Shown here piece by piece: positions 11,717-24,700 of a DNA stretch of 64,000 bases (position 1 is its first letter; the number at the start of each line of letters is the position of its first letter). The stretch covers positions 72,949,426 to 73,013,425 of the forward strand of contig OY744606.1 of NCBI GenBank assembly GCA_963556255.1, read 5' to 3'. Position numbers and translations under genes: made by a program. Under the pieces are notes generated by a model. It was given only the letters and a program-made list of their open reading frames with translations. It ran no database searches and had not been told where the DNA came from. Source of the stretch: Allolobophora icterica. Taxonomy: Eukaryota; Annelida; Clitellata; Crassiclitellata; Lumbricidae.

Positions 11717-12009
11717 CAAAGGGCGTTCCCACAAAGTGGTGGTGGCCAATGCCATCCTCCCTCCCGCCTGTACGAATTTAGTATGCTTTGTCTGCCACTT
11801 TAAGGTTACTCGGAGACAGCAAAGAATACAGAGAGTCACCAACGCTAATGGTCGTTGCCTGAACTTGCTTCGAATCGAAATAACGCTGTCACTCGTCATG
11901 TTGCAAAAATATTTCAGCACAGGGCCACAAAGTGGTGGTGACTGTCACCCCCACGTTTAAAAGTGGTGGTGACTGGACATCACCGTCACAATAAAAAGTT
12001 ACGCCTATG
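11717..12009. mobile_element. hAT-like MITE with GGCGTAAC-type ends
   Basis: The right end reads AAAAAGTTACGCCTATG, as in the 5693 and 16090 elements. The left end is CAAAGGGCGTTCCCACAAAG. The 7-bp word acgctat flanks both sides (11710-11716 and 12010-12016). Internal words such as CACAAAGTGGTGGTG occur at both ends. Confidence 0.65.
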
Positions 12010-12392
12010 ACGCTATCTACATGTACTGTCCAACTTTTAGCACAGTAGCTCAACACTTGCGCTCACAATTAACACTGTAAAGTAGGCTATCAAAGAAGTA
12101 GCTCTACTACCTCGCTACTGAACGCTCTATATTAATTGTTGCAATATTACATTGCATTATATTATATTCACGATCTAACTTCTGGCAAAGCTACGATTTT
12201 ATGTGTCTACACTCAGAATAAACACAATACAGTAAACGCCTTTTAAAACTTATCATTTAATACTGTAGTATAACAACAGCTGAACACTTAACACGTCTAA
12301 TATAGCCTAAGCGTTCCCGGGCAAAGATATGTGCCAAGTCATCATCGACCCTATCTGCAACTACATTCTTTGTGCGTGTCTGTGTATCTCGT

Positions 12393-12398
12393 TTTATT
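12393..12398 (-). terminator. Candidate polyadenylation signal AATAAA of THUMPD3
   Basis: AATAAA on the minus strand, about 250 nt after the THUMPD3 stop codon. The position fits a short 3' untranslated region; transcript data would be needed to confirm use. Confidence 0.4.
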
Positions 12399-12648
12399 AA
12401 GTGTCAGCTCAGATCTGCTCTTAAAGTAATTTGCGGAACGTAGAGCATCAAGAACAATCCTTTGGCGAATTTCGCAAATACTGGCGTTTTAAAAACAGAA
12501 CACGTCCCCGCGACCATCATTCAAGCTGCGCGCCTCCCTTGTTTCAGCGGATCAACACACTACCAGACGAAAGAGTTCTTGGTCTCTCCTTCCAGCTGGG
12601 AAAGGCACGCAGCTAAGTGTCGCTACACGTAGTTTAATTCGAGCATCT

Positions 12649-12774
12649 TTACTCTTGTGCGCCCTTAAAAAGAGCTGCAGTCCGGAAGAGCAGATAAACA
12701 GAGGCTGCCAGTCCGCCAATGTTAACGCCGACGGTTGGTCCACGCTTCCACAGATGGCCAACTGCATTCAGACA
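12649..12774 (-). CDS. THUMPD3: THUMPD3 exon 9 (last)
   Basis: Acceptor GTGTTGTTATTGCAG, then 126 nt including the TAA at 12649-12651. It encodes CLNAVGHLWKRGPTVGVNIG, then GLAASVYLLFRTAAL and the C-terminal tail. GHLW...VNIGGL-A-VYLL is the usual THUMPD3 C-terminus. Confidence 0.9.
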   Translation of the reverse strand, partial: CLNAVGHLWKRGPTVGVNIGGLAASVYLLFRTAALFKGAQE

Positions 12775-15700
12775 CTGCAATAACAACACGCAATGCAACC
12801 GAGATACATGTAGGCTAAATGTAAAACGTAAATGTAAACGTTTTTCTATAGCGACCGCATAAGGTCTCAAACCTGCCCGTTTTTCAATTAGTTGATCGGG
12901 TGAGAGCCTTCCCCACCGCTGCCCCGTCTCAAATATAAGGCCCATGCCCCTTAAGGTAAAGTCTTCGTGTAGGGATCATGCTAGCCCTACATTAAATCTC
13001 TTAAGCCACCATTGCTCTGCTAAACAGCACTCCTACTACGCCCAGAGACCCCTTGACGCTTAAACCATTGTAGCTAACGGGATCAACATATACAACGCTG
13101 CATGGAAAACAGCATTCAATACAGCGGTTTAATACACGCAAGATAAAAACTAAGCTACAGGCAAAGAGGCAGCAGAGAAAGAAAAACTAGACTTGTAGGC
13201 GAAGTGCTGATTACTATTAAATGAAGTCTTCTCTTCACCATCCTTTACCCCACTTTTAAAAGCAATTCTTATTCAGGCAAGGACATATTTTACGTACGCT
13301 CACTTTGCCCTTAAATACATCTACAATAACTGTTGAATAAAGCTAGGCAGTCAGTAGCTTCACTACGGAGTATCTAAAAATCAACATGCAGTATTATCAC
13401 ACCGTCGGCGTACTACGGTCTAGCAAACAACCTGGCTCTTGCGAACCTGTTTTGACATAACACCGGCGAATAACCTGGACTCCCGACTCCCTGACGCCGC
13501 TTTCGTGTGGCGCTGATAAATTTAGGAGTAAACACCACGCCAACATGCCCATAAACAATTGATGCGATCCATACAGGTCCTATGTGGGAACTCGGGTGCC
13601 ATATTGGATCCATTTGGGCAAGCTGGCACAGGAAATATGATTATTACAACTTATCTTGGCGTTCAGACACAAATTGTCAACCACCTTGATCTCTATAATT
13701 ATAAATAACTTCTATCATCCTGGTGTCTAATATCAGATAATGCACCAAAAACAAACCGCAAACAGGTCAGAATCCAGAAGAATACTCCACACGGAGGCAG
13801 CTTAAATATGGTGGATCAGCAATTTGAGTCTTAAGTTGAGAACTAAATGACATAAGCAACCGAGAGAAACGAAAAAGCTGTTTCACGAATAACAATGACA
13901 ATACACTGTAGAAAGATAATCAGATGATCTGGTTGAGTGACATGTCTGGGAATAAAAGCTGATTTTAAGTAATAAAACCACACACGGCTGCGCTGGGTGT
14001 CAGACACAATAACTGTCCTTTAATTCCCCTACAGTTTATGTCTCGGAATAAGCAATTATCGATTTATCTATAAGCGTTCTATTGGGCCTACCTACATTCT
14101 GACGTTATCAGGCATGGCTCACAAAATCCATATGGGCTGCATTGACTATCAGACAAAATAACCGTCTATAAAGACTACAATTAGCAGATAATTTACGTCT
14201 CTATGAGCACAAACAACCAGTCTCTGCATCCATTCTATAGCGACCGTGTTCCGCTGCTATAGCCGACGTTTATAAAACCGACTACAAACAGGTAAAGCAT
14301 TTCTGTTGCAGCACAGGTGTCGCGGATGCCACGATGCCTTTTCATAGCACTGCATCCTTGGAAGCTGCCTTTCACTACCTAGCATCTCAAAACGGAGCAA
14401 CTGCCACACATAAATCGAGTTCTGTTGATACGCAGAATTAATATCAATTTATATCTGTCCGCTTAGGTAAACACGTGATCCTGTGCAAAATAAGCTGGCG
14501 AGTCATGTTCATACATCAAATATACGGCATTCGTGAGAGGCAACGCACAAACCGATGCAACAGCTTTGTCAATGCAACCAATGATAAACAATTCCAGCCG
14601 CAAAGAGTTAATTAATGGGAAGCTCTCTAACGCCCGGAGTAATTACTCTGATTATCAAACGCCATCATCGACGCTGCTAATCAATGAATGATTGCCCGAG
14701 GATTTTCTCATCGATCCGCTCGCGGCAACAGCAGTAATGAACAGCATTAAAAATTCACCATTCACGCTGCCAGGACATGAAATATCATCGAAAAATGAAT
14801 GGAACTAATGCGGTTTTGATGTCGCTTTTCACGGGCGAAACACGCCGTTGCTACGCATACTAAACAGACACGCTGAAAAACCGCGACATGAAATCGTTTC
14901 CCGTCCGATTGTGGGCCTCTTATCTTCGATCTGTCAGGGCTGCGTTTAATGAAATCCACCCAGACGATTCTTCTATATCGAAAGGACCGGTAAATTCCAG
15001 TGCACTTCGGTATAAAACGAAAGGTCCGGAGAGATATATTATTTGCTCCTGATAACACTCAGAGTACGTTATCCTTTAAAAATTACAGCCTTCTGCAATG
15101 TTATTAGCAGACACAGATGTGGCATTGAAGGACGTCAATAGAGAAATTTTCTGGTAACGATACAGTGAACATAATATTATGGTCTACACTCTACAGCAAC
15201 ATAGTGTGGCCTTGATGGTAAATTGGTAATAGGACACTGTTCACTGAAAATAATTGCGTTAAATTAGGCCTACAAAGTTTGAACCATAAGCACTCTTACC
15301 AGGACTTTAGCCTGTTATAACCAAAAACTATTTCAATGAGCCATAAAGCTCCGATCCACCCTCTACTTTCTCCTCATAAAACCACCCTAGGAATAATTCA
15401 CCCCTTAACAATCCTTCACCACTTCACCTCATAACATTCCGACCACATCACAACACCTATGTCATTAATCCATCTGTAACTAATATCCTTCACATCAGAT
15501 TAATTTTTCAAGTCTAAAATCCTAAAAATATCAAATATCCTGAAAAATTACAATAAAAATACTAATTTCAGCTTTGGAAAGTAACCTTTGTGATGCACTT
15601 CCTGTCGTGAGTAAGTAGACAGGCTCTTCCGGTTTCAAGCTTGCTTACTCTGGCCAGTTCGTTTAGAAGTCTGGGATACAGATGCCAGTTGCTCAGGCGA

Positions 15701-18700
15701 GAACCAATCCTACAATATTCGTATGTTATCAAGAAACAACCTAAATCAATCCTGGAAACGAAATGCCATGATGTTTGAATCAGAGGCACAAGGGCTGGCA
15801 AAACAGCACCCGTGTAGGCTCCAGGTTACTACAAGAGAGATTGTCACTGCACAAATGCTACCCTTTGTAGCGAGTAAACACAAACGTAATGACATAGGCC
15901 TATATGGAGTGTCTGGGGCCATATTAAAGGGAAATTCAGGATTATTCGTAGTTTCTCCACAATATGTCTCTGCAATACAAGTGAGAAGGAAGTTACAGTT
16001 GTTGAGGTTAGACGTCAATCAATGGAACAAGTGAATGCCCTGGATTACTTACTCTGAACAGTTTATCATCATGAAGCGAGCGTCAGAAGCATAGGCGTAA
16101 TTTACGGGGGGGGATACGTACCCCCACATTTTGGACTGGAGGGTACTGTACCCACTTTTCATACCAATTGTTTTAGCCCATTATTATTTTATCTGAGGAA
16201 GCCCTCAAGATTCAAAACAATTACCGAGCATTATCATCAGTGTGATCACCATTATCATCACTCTCATCATTATTATTTTTTTCCAAAAAATTATCTGTGA
16301 AATCACAATGCAGTTATTACAAGATGCTACAAGATGTTGCTAAGAAAAGATACCCCGTATGAAACCACAATATGATTATTACAAGAGATTGCTACAAGAA
16401 TATATATTCTGTATGAAATCACAGTGCAACTATTACAAAAGCAACTATTACTGTGAAAATGTCATCAAAATGCATTTATTCCCAGAAGTTAAAAGAGGTT
16501 GTTATGCAATGCTACGGCAACATACTCTCTATGAAATCACAATGCAATTATTACAAGATGCTGCTATGGAAATATAGCTTGTATGAAGTCACAATGCAAT
16601 TCTTACAATGGTTGCTAAGGCAACAATATTATTTTATATCCTCTATGAAATCACAATTTGCAATTATTTCCAGAGGTTAGACAATCGTTGCTACAGCAAC
16701 AGTTCTCTGTGAAATCACAATGCAATTATTACAAGATGTTTCTACAGAAATATAGCTTGTATGAAATCACAATGCAATTATTACAAGATGTTGCTAAGGC
16801 AATATATCCTCTATGAAATCACAATAATGCAATTATTGCAAGAGGTTGCTAAGGAAACATAATACTGTGTGAAATTACAATGCAACACGTCCTCTATGCA
16901 ATTACAGTGCAATTATTCCAAGAGGTTAGAAAAGGTTGCTAAGGCAATATCTCCTCTGAAATCACAATGCAATATTATTCCTAGCGGTAGCAAGCAACAT
17001 TCTCTGTGGAGTCGCAATGCAATTATTCCTAGCGGTAGCAATATCCTCTCTGAAACCACAATGCAATTACTTATTCCTATGGGTAGCGCTCAATTGTATT
17101 TCTGGTTTGGTAACCAAACATTGCAAGGCTAAACAAAACATATAATGCTCATAATCAATTAACATAATCTGGCTACACAGGACACCCAAAAGGGGTCGAG
17201 AACCCACTACCGGGGCCACCTGGGTAGTAATAGGGCCTACAATTTGATGAAAAGCAGTCGATCTAACATCATTAGATATGCAATGGTAACAGTATACTTA
17301 ACTAAAGACTCGATAGCACATCTTGAGGCTATAGGCTAACTGTGTACGTTCATTGTATTTCAGCTGATTAAACTGTGGGGGGGGGTGTTAATTAGTGTCC
17401 CTCGAACATGGAAGACCATTCAGGTAGCAGACAACTGTAGGTTTTGCTTTTGGTCGGGTAGTTGCTGAATTAATGGTGAATTATTGTTGCTATTATTATT
17501 ATTAGTATCATCATCATAATCATCACGATTATTATGCCTATAATTATTATTATGCCTATAATACAAACGATGGCATTATAATTATTTAACAGCCGCGATG
17601 CTGAAACGATGAGAAATTTAGTACCCCCACTTTCTAGACGAAAGTTACGTCCCTGGTCAGAAGCACTTAAAGCAGCTGGTGGGCCGTTGTGGGCTTTCCA
17701 ATCCATCGAAGTCTGAGTTCTTACGGTGAATCACTCTCCGACGTCGCCATCAACTTGCCGGCAGTATTGTCACCCTTGGTGATGCAGCAGTCCACCCAGC
17801 CGACACCATCCGCAAGCTTGGAGTCCACTTTGACAGCTGTATGACCATGACGGACGATGTAAGTCAACTCGATTGAGGCTGTTTTTACCTACTGCGGCGT
17901 ATTAAAACCATCCGCAGATTCATTCCAACCTCAACTGCCGTCATCTTGGTCCACAGCATGGTTGACTACTACAATAGCCTACAGGTGTCCTGCCAACTTG
18001 TGAACAGATCGAATACAGTCGGTGCTAAACTCTGCTGCACGTCTCATATATGGCCAGACAGAATCTGATCATGTCACTGATCTGCTGCACGTTAAGAATG
18101 CGCTATCTATGGAGTCACCTACACTGGCTGTGTGTTCCTCAATGAATTACTTACAATTAACTGTGCTTAATCACCTACAAAGCACTGAATGACCTCATGC
18201 CAGATTAAATCTCTGACTTCTGCATTCTGGTAGCAGACAACCGGAACAGATGTCGGCTACGATCGTCATAAAAAAATCAACTACAAGTCCCACGGCCTTC
18301 TACCAGATTTGGCGACGGTCCCTCCTCTTTCGCTGGACCCACTGCGTGGAACAATCTTCATGACCACGTTAAGAATGCGCCATCTCTGGAGTCATTCAAA
18401 TCACAGCTAAGACATATCTTTTTAACTTTCATACGACTGTTGTAACACATCTACAGCGTCCTTTTCTTCGGCCTCTGCAGTGCTATGGCACTATGTAAAT
18501 CATCTTATTATTATTACTATTATTATTATTTTCCTGGACCATTCTTCTAGAACACCTTTCCATTACATTGATGCACTAGTATTGCATTTAGCTCTGTGCA
18601 GCTTAAGTCCAAAACTATCTTAAAACGCACAAGTTTGTCTAGATCAGAGGTATGGCACTTTTGTGAAGTGCTTAAAACGTGCTATGTCAAGTGTCTTGAA

Positions 18701-21700
18701 CAACAAGAGTAGGACGGATGGTCAATCCTCTCTCGCCGTCTCATCTTCCCACCGACAGTGTCCAGTCTGTGTACTCATTATAGCCGAGTTGGCAAGGGGG
18801 TGCAGATGGAGCAGAAATCTGGAACCAAATTTCTGCCCTGATGGGAATTTGAATCCCCAACCTCTCAATTGACAGTCTAGCATCCTACCCACTATACTAT
18901 CGACCGCCCATTTATATACACACATATACCGGTACATGGTCCAATACATGAAAAGGCACGACGGACTCGATTTGATCTGTGGAAGTGCAGCGACTCCATT
19001 TATCCATGGGCCGCAGAGTGCAACGATGGCTGACCCAGATAACTTGAGAACAAAAGCTCCATGATATATTCCAGAGCAGTGCCGACAAGTGATGCTCGTG
19101 TCAGCAGGATCATCTTGAATGATATTCGCTCAGCAACAGGAAGCCACAGTAGCACAGTTTGCATATGTTCCATACTATGTGAATAATTCAAGCTTGTTGG
19201 CCAAGACTGTAAAGGCCAGATGAGGACGGACTGAATATGGATAAAAGGGTAATTTTGGTAAAAGGTCAAGCAGTCTGAAGCCAAAAACCAAGCCTGAGTA
19301 GGCCCATTCACTGAATGCCCAAAACCAGGGTTGAACATTCTCATTCACTGGGTGCCCAAAACCAGGGTGAACATGCCCCTTCGCTTGAAGCCCAAAACCA
19401 GGGTTGAGCATACACATTCAGCTGAGGCCTACATTGAGGCCTACAAATATTTTTACCCGGCATCGACTTTGTTTACTAAATAATAAACATATAATTTTTA
19501 CAAAATAAATAAAAAATAAGTTAATACCATTTTATTCATAACTTCAGAGCACAATTAGTGGGCATAGTAGCGGACTGGTTAGAGTGTATGTTTTGTAATG
19601 CAGAGGGTATGGGTTCGAGCCTCCCTGAGACGATTACTGTGTAGGGAGGCGGAGAAAGACTTTCACTCAATAATAGCTCAGTTCATCGAAGTTCTGTCGC
19701 ATTTTGTTAGTGAGGAATAAACTCCCATAAAATAATATAAATACCAATAAATAATGAATAAATAATCCAAGAATGGATGCTGTTATTTGTTAATCATTGC
19801 CTACTCAGTAAATGGTGAAGGCAGTTACAAACATGGTCAAGAATATGGACCACGTGAAATTGTTCTTCCTAACCGTTTAACGATGAAGGTGTCCCAAAGC
19901 CACTGGGAATCCAATGCAGCTCATTGTAAATTAATCAACTCCAACATCATTGCAGCTAGCAATTAGACGAGGTACTGGTACACAGAAGGCGCTGTAAAAA
20001 TGTTCAGTTATATTAATGATGATGGTGATGATTTCTCTGCCCAAAGGCAGGTTCAATGACTTTATGCCACCTGGGGATGAGATGAGTGAGGTGGTTCCCA
20101 TTGCCTTCTTCACGGACAATTGTGGGTGAGCAACTTGTCCAAGGTCGCTACACAGTGGCTTGAGGTAGATTCGAACCTGTGACCCTCCAGTTACAAGGCA
20201 CAAAACATACCGCTACACTCAGTTATATTACATTACATTAAACATCAAATTTAATTCACCATTATGAAGTGACAATGCTATAACATAACCAGAGTAGTGT
20301 AACGCAGCTCCCAAAAACTAAAACCATAAGAAAAATACGGTGTTTGGTGCTAATCTGAACTGAAAAACTATCTGATTGGAAACCTTACCTTTTCCCAAAA
20401 GGCTGTAAAATAAAAAAAAACAAAGTGATGAGACAATTAAGAATAAAAACAATATAATACTTAAATCATCTTAATTTCAGCTTCAATAAAATGCTGATTT
20501 AATAGCAGTTTAAGTAAATATAGGGTAGGGTGTAGTACTTTTTCAGCAAAACAATACTTGAGGCAACCATCTGAAGAATGTGGCAACTGTACAAAAGGCT
20601 AAGAATCTCCCCATCTTATACAGATTCCATAAGAGAACTTCGTTTTTGTTCATGTTAACTTGTTAAGACATAGTTAGTTTTGAGACATCCAGCCACGAAC
20701 TGAAGAAACAAGCAAACATATTTAAAGACAGTTCAATAGCTGCACAACACACGCACACACAAATATATATATTTGAAAGTTGTCAGCATAGGCGTGACTA
20801 AATGATGATATGACAAAGCGCTAGAGCATAATACAGAAGAAATAGTAAGGGATATAATACAGAACCCTGAGGAACTCCATACGAATGGCATAGGAGAGGA
20901 TAGGGAAAAAAATTACATGCTGTATGATCGACCCCAGTATGTCGCCACCAGGCAACAAATTGACCAGTTAGTCCATGGCTAGTGGCCAATCTTTCCTCAA
21001 GAATACTATGAGAACCGTATAAAATACACAACTTAGGTCAAAACACTGATGTAGGACAAGCAGATGTGCCATTTGACAACTCAGAATATCTTAGATAATA
21101 ATTATTTACATTTTCATAATTAACCGAAATAAATGTGAATAATTTATGTTACTTTATTAGAGGTAATTTGTTTCTCCATACCATATCAGTCACAAACACA
21201 TCAACAGAGTTGTCTTTCATAGGCAGTGAACAAGCATCCCAACGAAAGACGTCTATGTTAACACGATTCCTGAAAAGATACATAATTACATAATCAACGC
21301 AGTAATTTATTACATGCAAGGAACGAATATTGAAAACAGAGCGGTTGAAATGACGGCCATGACTGGGTCGCTAATTTGAGTTTCGATTGTAGAAACTGTG
21401 AATTGTGTTGAATATTCCTTCGACTCGAGTGCTAGATGTCGTATCACTCAGCCATTGAGTTGTAGAGTCGTTTCGTATAGTTCAATAGTCAAATAGTGAA
21501 CTTATTCGAACGATGGATGTTGCGTATGGTATAACGGCTGAAACGAGTTTACCTAATCTCGAACCATAAGGATTTATACGGATATTTTCATCTTCGGGAA
21601 CGTTGTATCGACTGAAGGAACGATTGACGAACAACCTTCACAAGTACAAGAAACTCAGGAAGGAATTACAAAGCGAATACAGAACTTTTCAAAGAACTTG

Positions 21701-24700
21701 ATCATCACGGTAAACATGTTCCACTTCAAGAGCCAGATAAGCCATAATAATAAATCTATAGTAAATACGCCGCTTTAGGTAAGTAGGTATTATTGCTTTG
21801 TATATGAACTGTCTTATTTCTTTAATATAATTAACAGAAATCTACCAATATGTCCGATGTGTATTTGCAGTGTATAACTCAATTCAATGTTAAAGGACTC
21901 TCTTCAGCTTAGCGAGACGAAGCAAAATAAGTTATATTTATATAGGACTAGCTGGTTTACCCGGCGTTGCCCGGGGTTATAAGTTTCAATCCCTGTAGCG
22001 AATAAGCAACAAATTTAGGTATAAGTTTAAATCCGTGTAGCGAATAAGGAAGAAATTTAGGCGACCTGTGGGGGAGACTGCTTCGCAGTCTAGGCGTCGA
22101 CTGACTGCTTCGCAGTCGCCCTGTGGCGACGACTGCTTCGCAGTCTCCCGTGGACTGACTGCTTCGCAGTTGAAGAGGGTGAACCCGGCGTTGGCGGGTT
22201 AAAGAAAACGCCAGAAATCTAGCCGTCACTGCCCTTAGTAAAGCAGAGTCTTTGAACATACAATTTTGCTGTAAAACGATGAGTATAGTTCGAATCGATC
22301 GTAATTAAATTTTGTGCGAAAGTAAACAACGTCGTTATGCGCATTATTAATGACGTTGGGGAATACCCGCACCATAAATAGAACCGCTTGGCAGTGGAAG
22401 AGGCGAGCTCCGGCATTATGCGCATTATTAATGACGTTGGGGAATACCGGCGCCATAAATAGAACCGCTTTGCAGTGGAAGAGGCGGCCTGGGGCGTGAA
22501 GGACGGGCGGTTGGGTAGAGTTTTGGGGGATTTTCACTATGTAAGCGGTGAAAAGGGGTACGCGAACCCCTCCACTGGGTGTCCGATGCCGAGGCCGACA
22601 CAGTAGTGAGGTTTCGAGTTAAAAGGTGCAAAATTGTAGAAGTTAATCCCGGTCAAACAGACAGACAGAATTCTCGCTTTATTTATATACATCAATCATT
22701 ATATCAGACATGCATATAATTTTTAATTTAACATATACCAGTACAAAAAATAATAAATACTAGGCTGTTTTGTAAAAATTTTGAAATAAAAGCTATAAAA
22801 ACATCCGAGTTCTTGTTATTTATTGTTCTTCATTACAGATAGTCTATATAGAGCTAATTCACATTCTGATTTATATATAGACCCAATATGCCCATATAGC
22901 GCTTAACACCTAAATTTTAAAGTGTGTGTTGAGTAAGGGTAATTTAATAAAGTTAATTTAATAGTCAAACCCAACAAAAGTCAGATTCTTTTTACCGAAG
23001 AGAAGCATATAAGTTTTATGGCTTAATAATGCACTGTATAAAAATTTGAAAGTTCGATACGTAAGTAACCACTCAATCAAGTTAGTCATCTTCCACTTAG
23101 GATGGACAGAGAACCAACAGCCAGTCAGTCACCCCTTCCATATATCGCAATTGACAGGTCTAACAGTCGCCAACCTCGTATTTGCCACAGGCTGCAGGCA
23201 GTTGTAATGTTAACTCAACTTGTCCAATGCAAGGCTGATATTGGGGTAGTAGGTGCAGGACTGCAGATGTCAAGCGCCCTGGTGCATACATCTTCAACTG
23301 CACTGCTTCACATGCGAAACAATGTCTTATTAAACCGCAGAAAAAGAACTGTTATTAATTGGCGGGTTAGACATTCCGGATCCGGATAGTCCAAAAATTG
23401 GCAAAATCGGTTTACCAATCCGGATTTCAGTTATGCTCTAACCAACATGCTATTTATCTACATACTTGATATAGTGTCAATAGGAAAACTGTTTATCTAA
23501 TTATAATAATTTTATTATAGTTCTCACTTCGAAATGTAAGTAGCATTCAACATACTGCTAGCAAATCAGGAATTTATAGAGTCGTGTGTAACCTATTAAA
23601 AGGTGTCTAATCAGAACATATGCATTTTGCTATTTTTCCGTGTTCAACAACATCTTGCGATGCCAAAGCCATCGATGCTGTCTTAAACTAACAGCCACTC
23701 ACACTAAGCATTACAATGGCCACGTATGGAATCGAAAGATTTGTTAGTTTCTGTTTAACAACTCTCTGTCATACGAAGATTAGTTGCGCTGCCTTCTCCT
23801 TTTCAGATATGGTACCGTGCATGAGAAAAATTTCTGTCACAAAAATTAATTTGCAAGAATGCACCCATATTGATACCATACTCTTCACCAAAAACTGAAT
23901 TCCCCTTATTTGAAGTCCTATGCAACAATTTTTTTGCAAATGACCACGCCATGTAAATATTCATATTCATCGGTTTTTATGGAAACTTCCAACTTCCTTG
24001 ATTGTCACAGCCTTAGAGCTCTATGAACACCTGTGGGCACCTTAAGGCCCAGGTATCCATCTGAAGGGTGGCACATTGCTGAAAATCATACACCGAAATC
24101 TCGCCACTGAAGCATGATTATTTTAGATAGATTGCTGTATTAGCCATGGGTTCACAACTTAATCATGTGTATTTTTCTGCAGGCTGTGAAGCCATGGAAT
24201 GGGAGGTATCAGGTTGCAGCAGACAGTTATCAACCGGTAAACCACCCAGAACAGTGGTCACCAACCCGTGGCTCGCGAGCCGCATGCGGCTCTCTAAAAG
24301 TTTTGTGGCGGCTCTCCAGAGCTTTCCAGGAAATGACATTTTCTGTGACCAAATAAAATTGTGCTATAAAAATGGACTTTTTCCGTGTAATAGTGCTATC
24401 CGCTAATATTTGTTGTGCTCCTAAATTCGACCTAAACCCATGGCGGCTACCAAAAGTTGCTAAACTTCGCAACGCAGCTACTAAAAGTGGATAAACTTCG
24501 CAATGCGGCTCCCAAAAGTTCCTAAACTTTGGAATGCGGCTCCCAAAAGTTCCTAAACTGCGCAATGCGGCTCGTCACCGAAAAAAGGTTGGAGACCACT
24601 GACCCAGAAAAACAATTTCTTTAACATCTGTCCTGCTGGTGGACTGAACGATACAGCTGGCTCAAGGGCAAGATCCCGACAGCTTAGCTTTGAATAGAAT

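Larger units (their letters stand above)
21948..22680. mobile_element. Interspersed repeat starting ACTAGCTGGTTTACCCGGCG with an ACAGACAGACAG end
   Basis: Starts GGACTAGCTGGTTTACCCGG and ends GGTCAAACAGACAGACAGAA then TTCTCGCTTT. Sequences of this kind end dispersed repeats in many invertebrates; I cannot name the family. The word tttatata flanks both ends and may be the target duplication. It contains four short hairpins and one 80-bp tandem duplication, listed separately. Confidence 0.6.

Noticed and set aside
16300..17080. Possible CRISPR-like array
   Set aside because: Units are degenerate, spacing is irregular, the DNA is eukaryotic and the array lies inside a transposon with target duplications.
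20341..20420. Reading PFGK as chance sequence
   Set aside because: I considered coincidence, since 14 nt is short. Exact phase fit on both sides, a strong pyrimidine tract and a GTAAGG donor made the exon more likely than chance.
23102..23389. Candidate extra THUMPD3 exon (either strand)
   Set aside because: Exons 5 and 6 already join in phase (CT|G = Leu) and the translations here show no family word.
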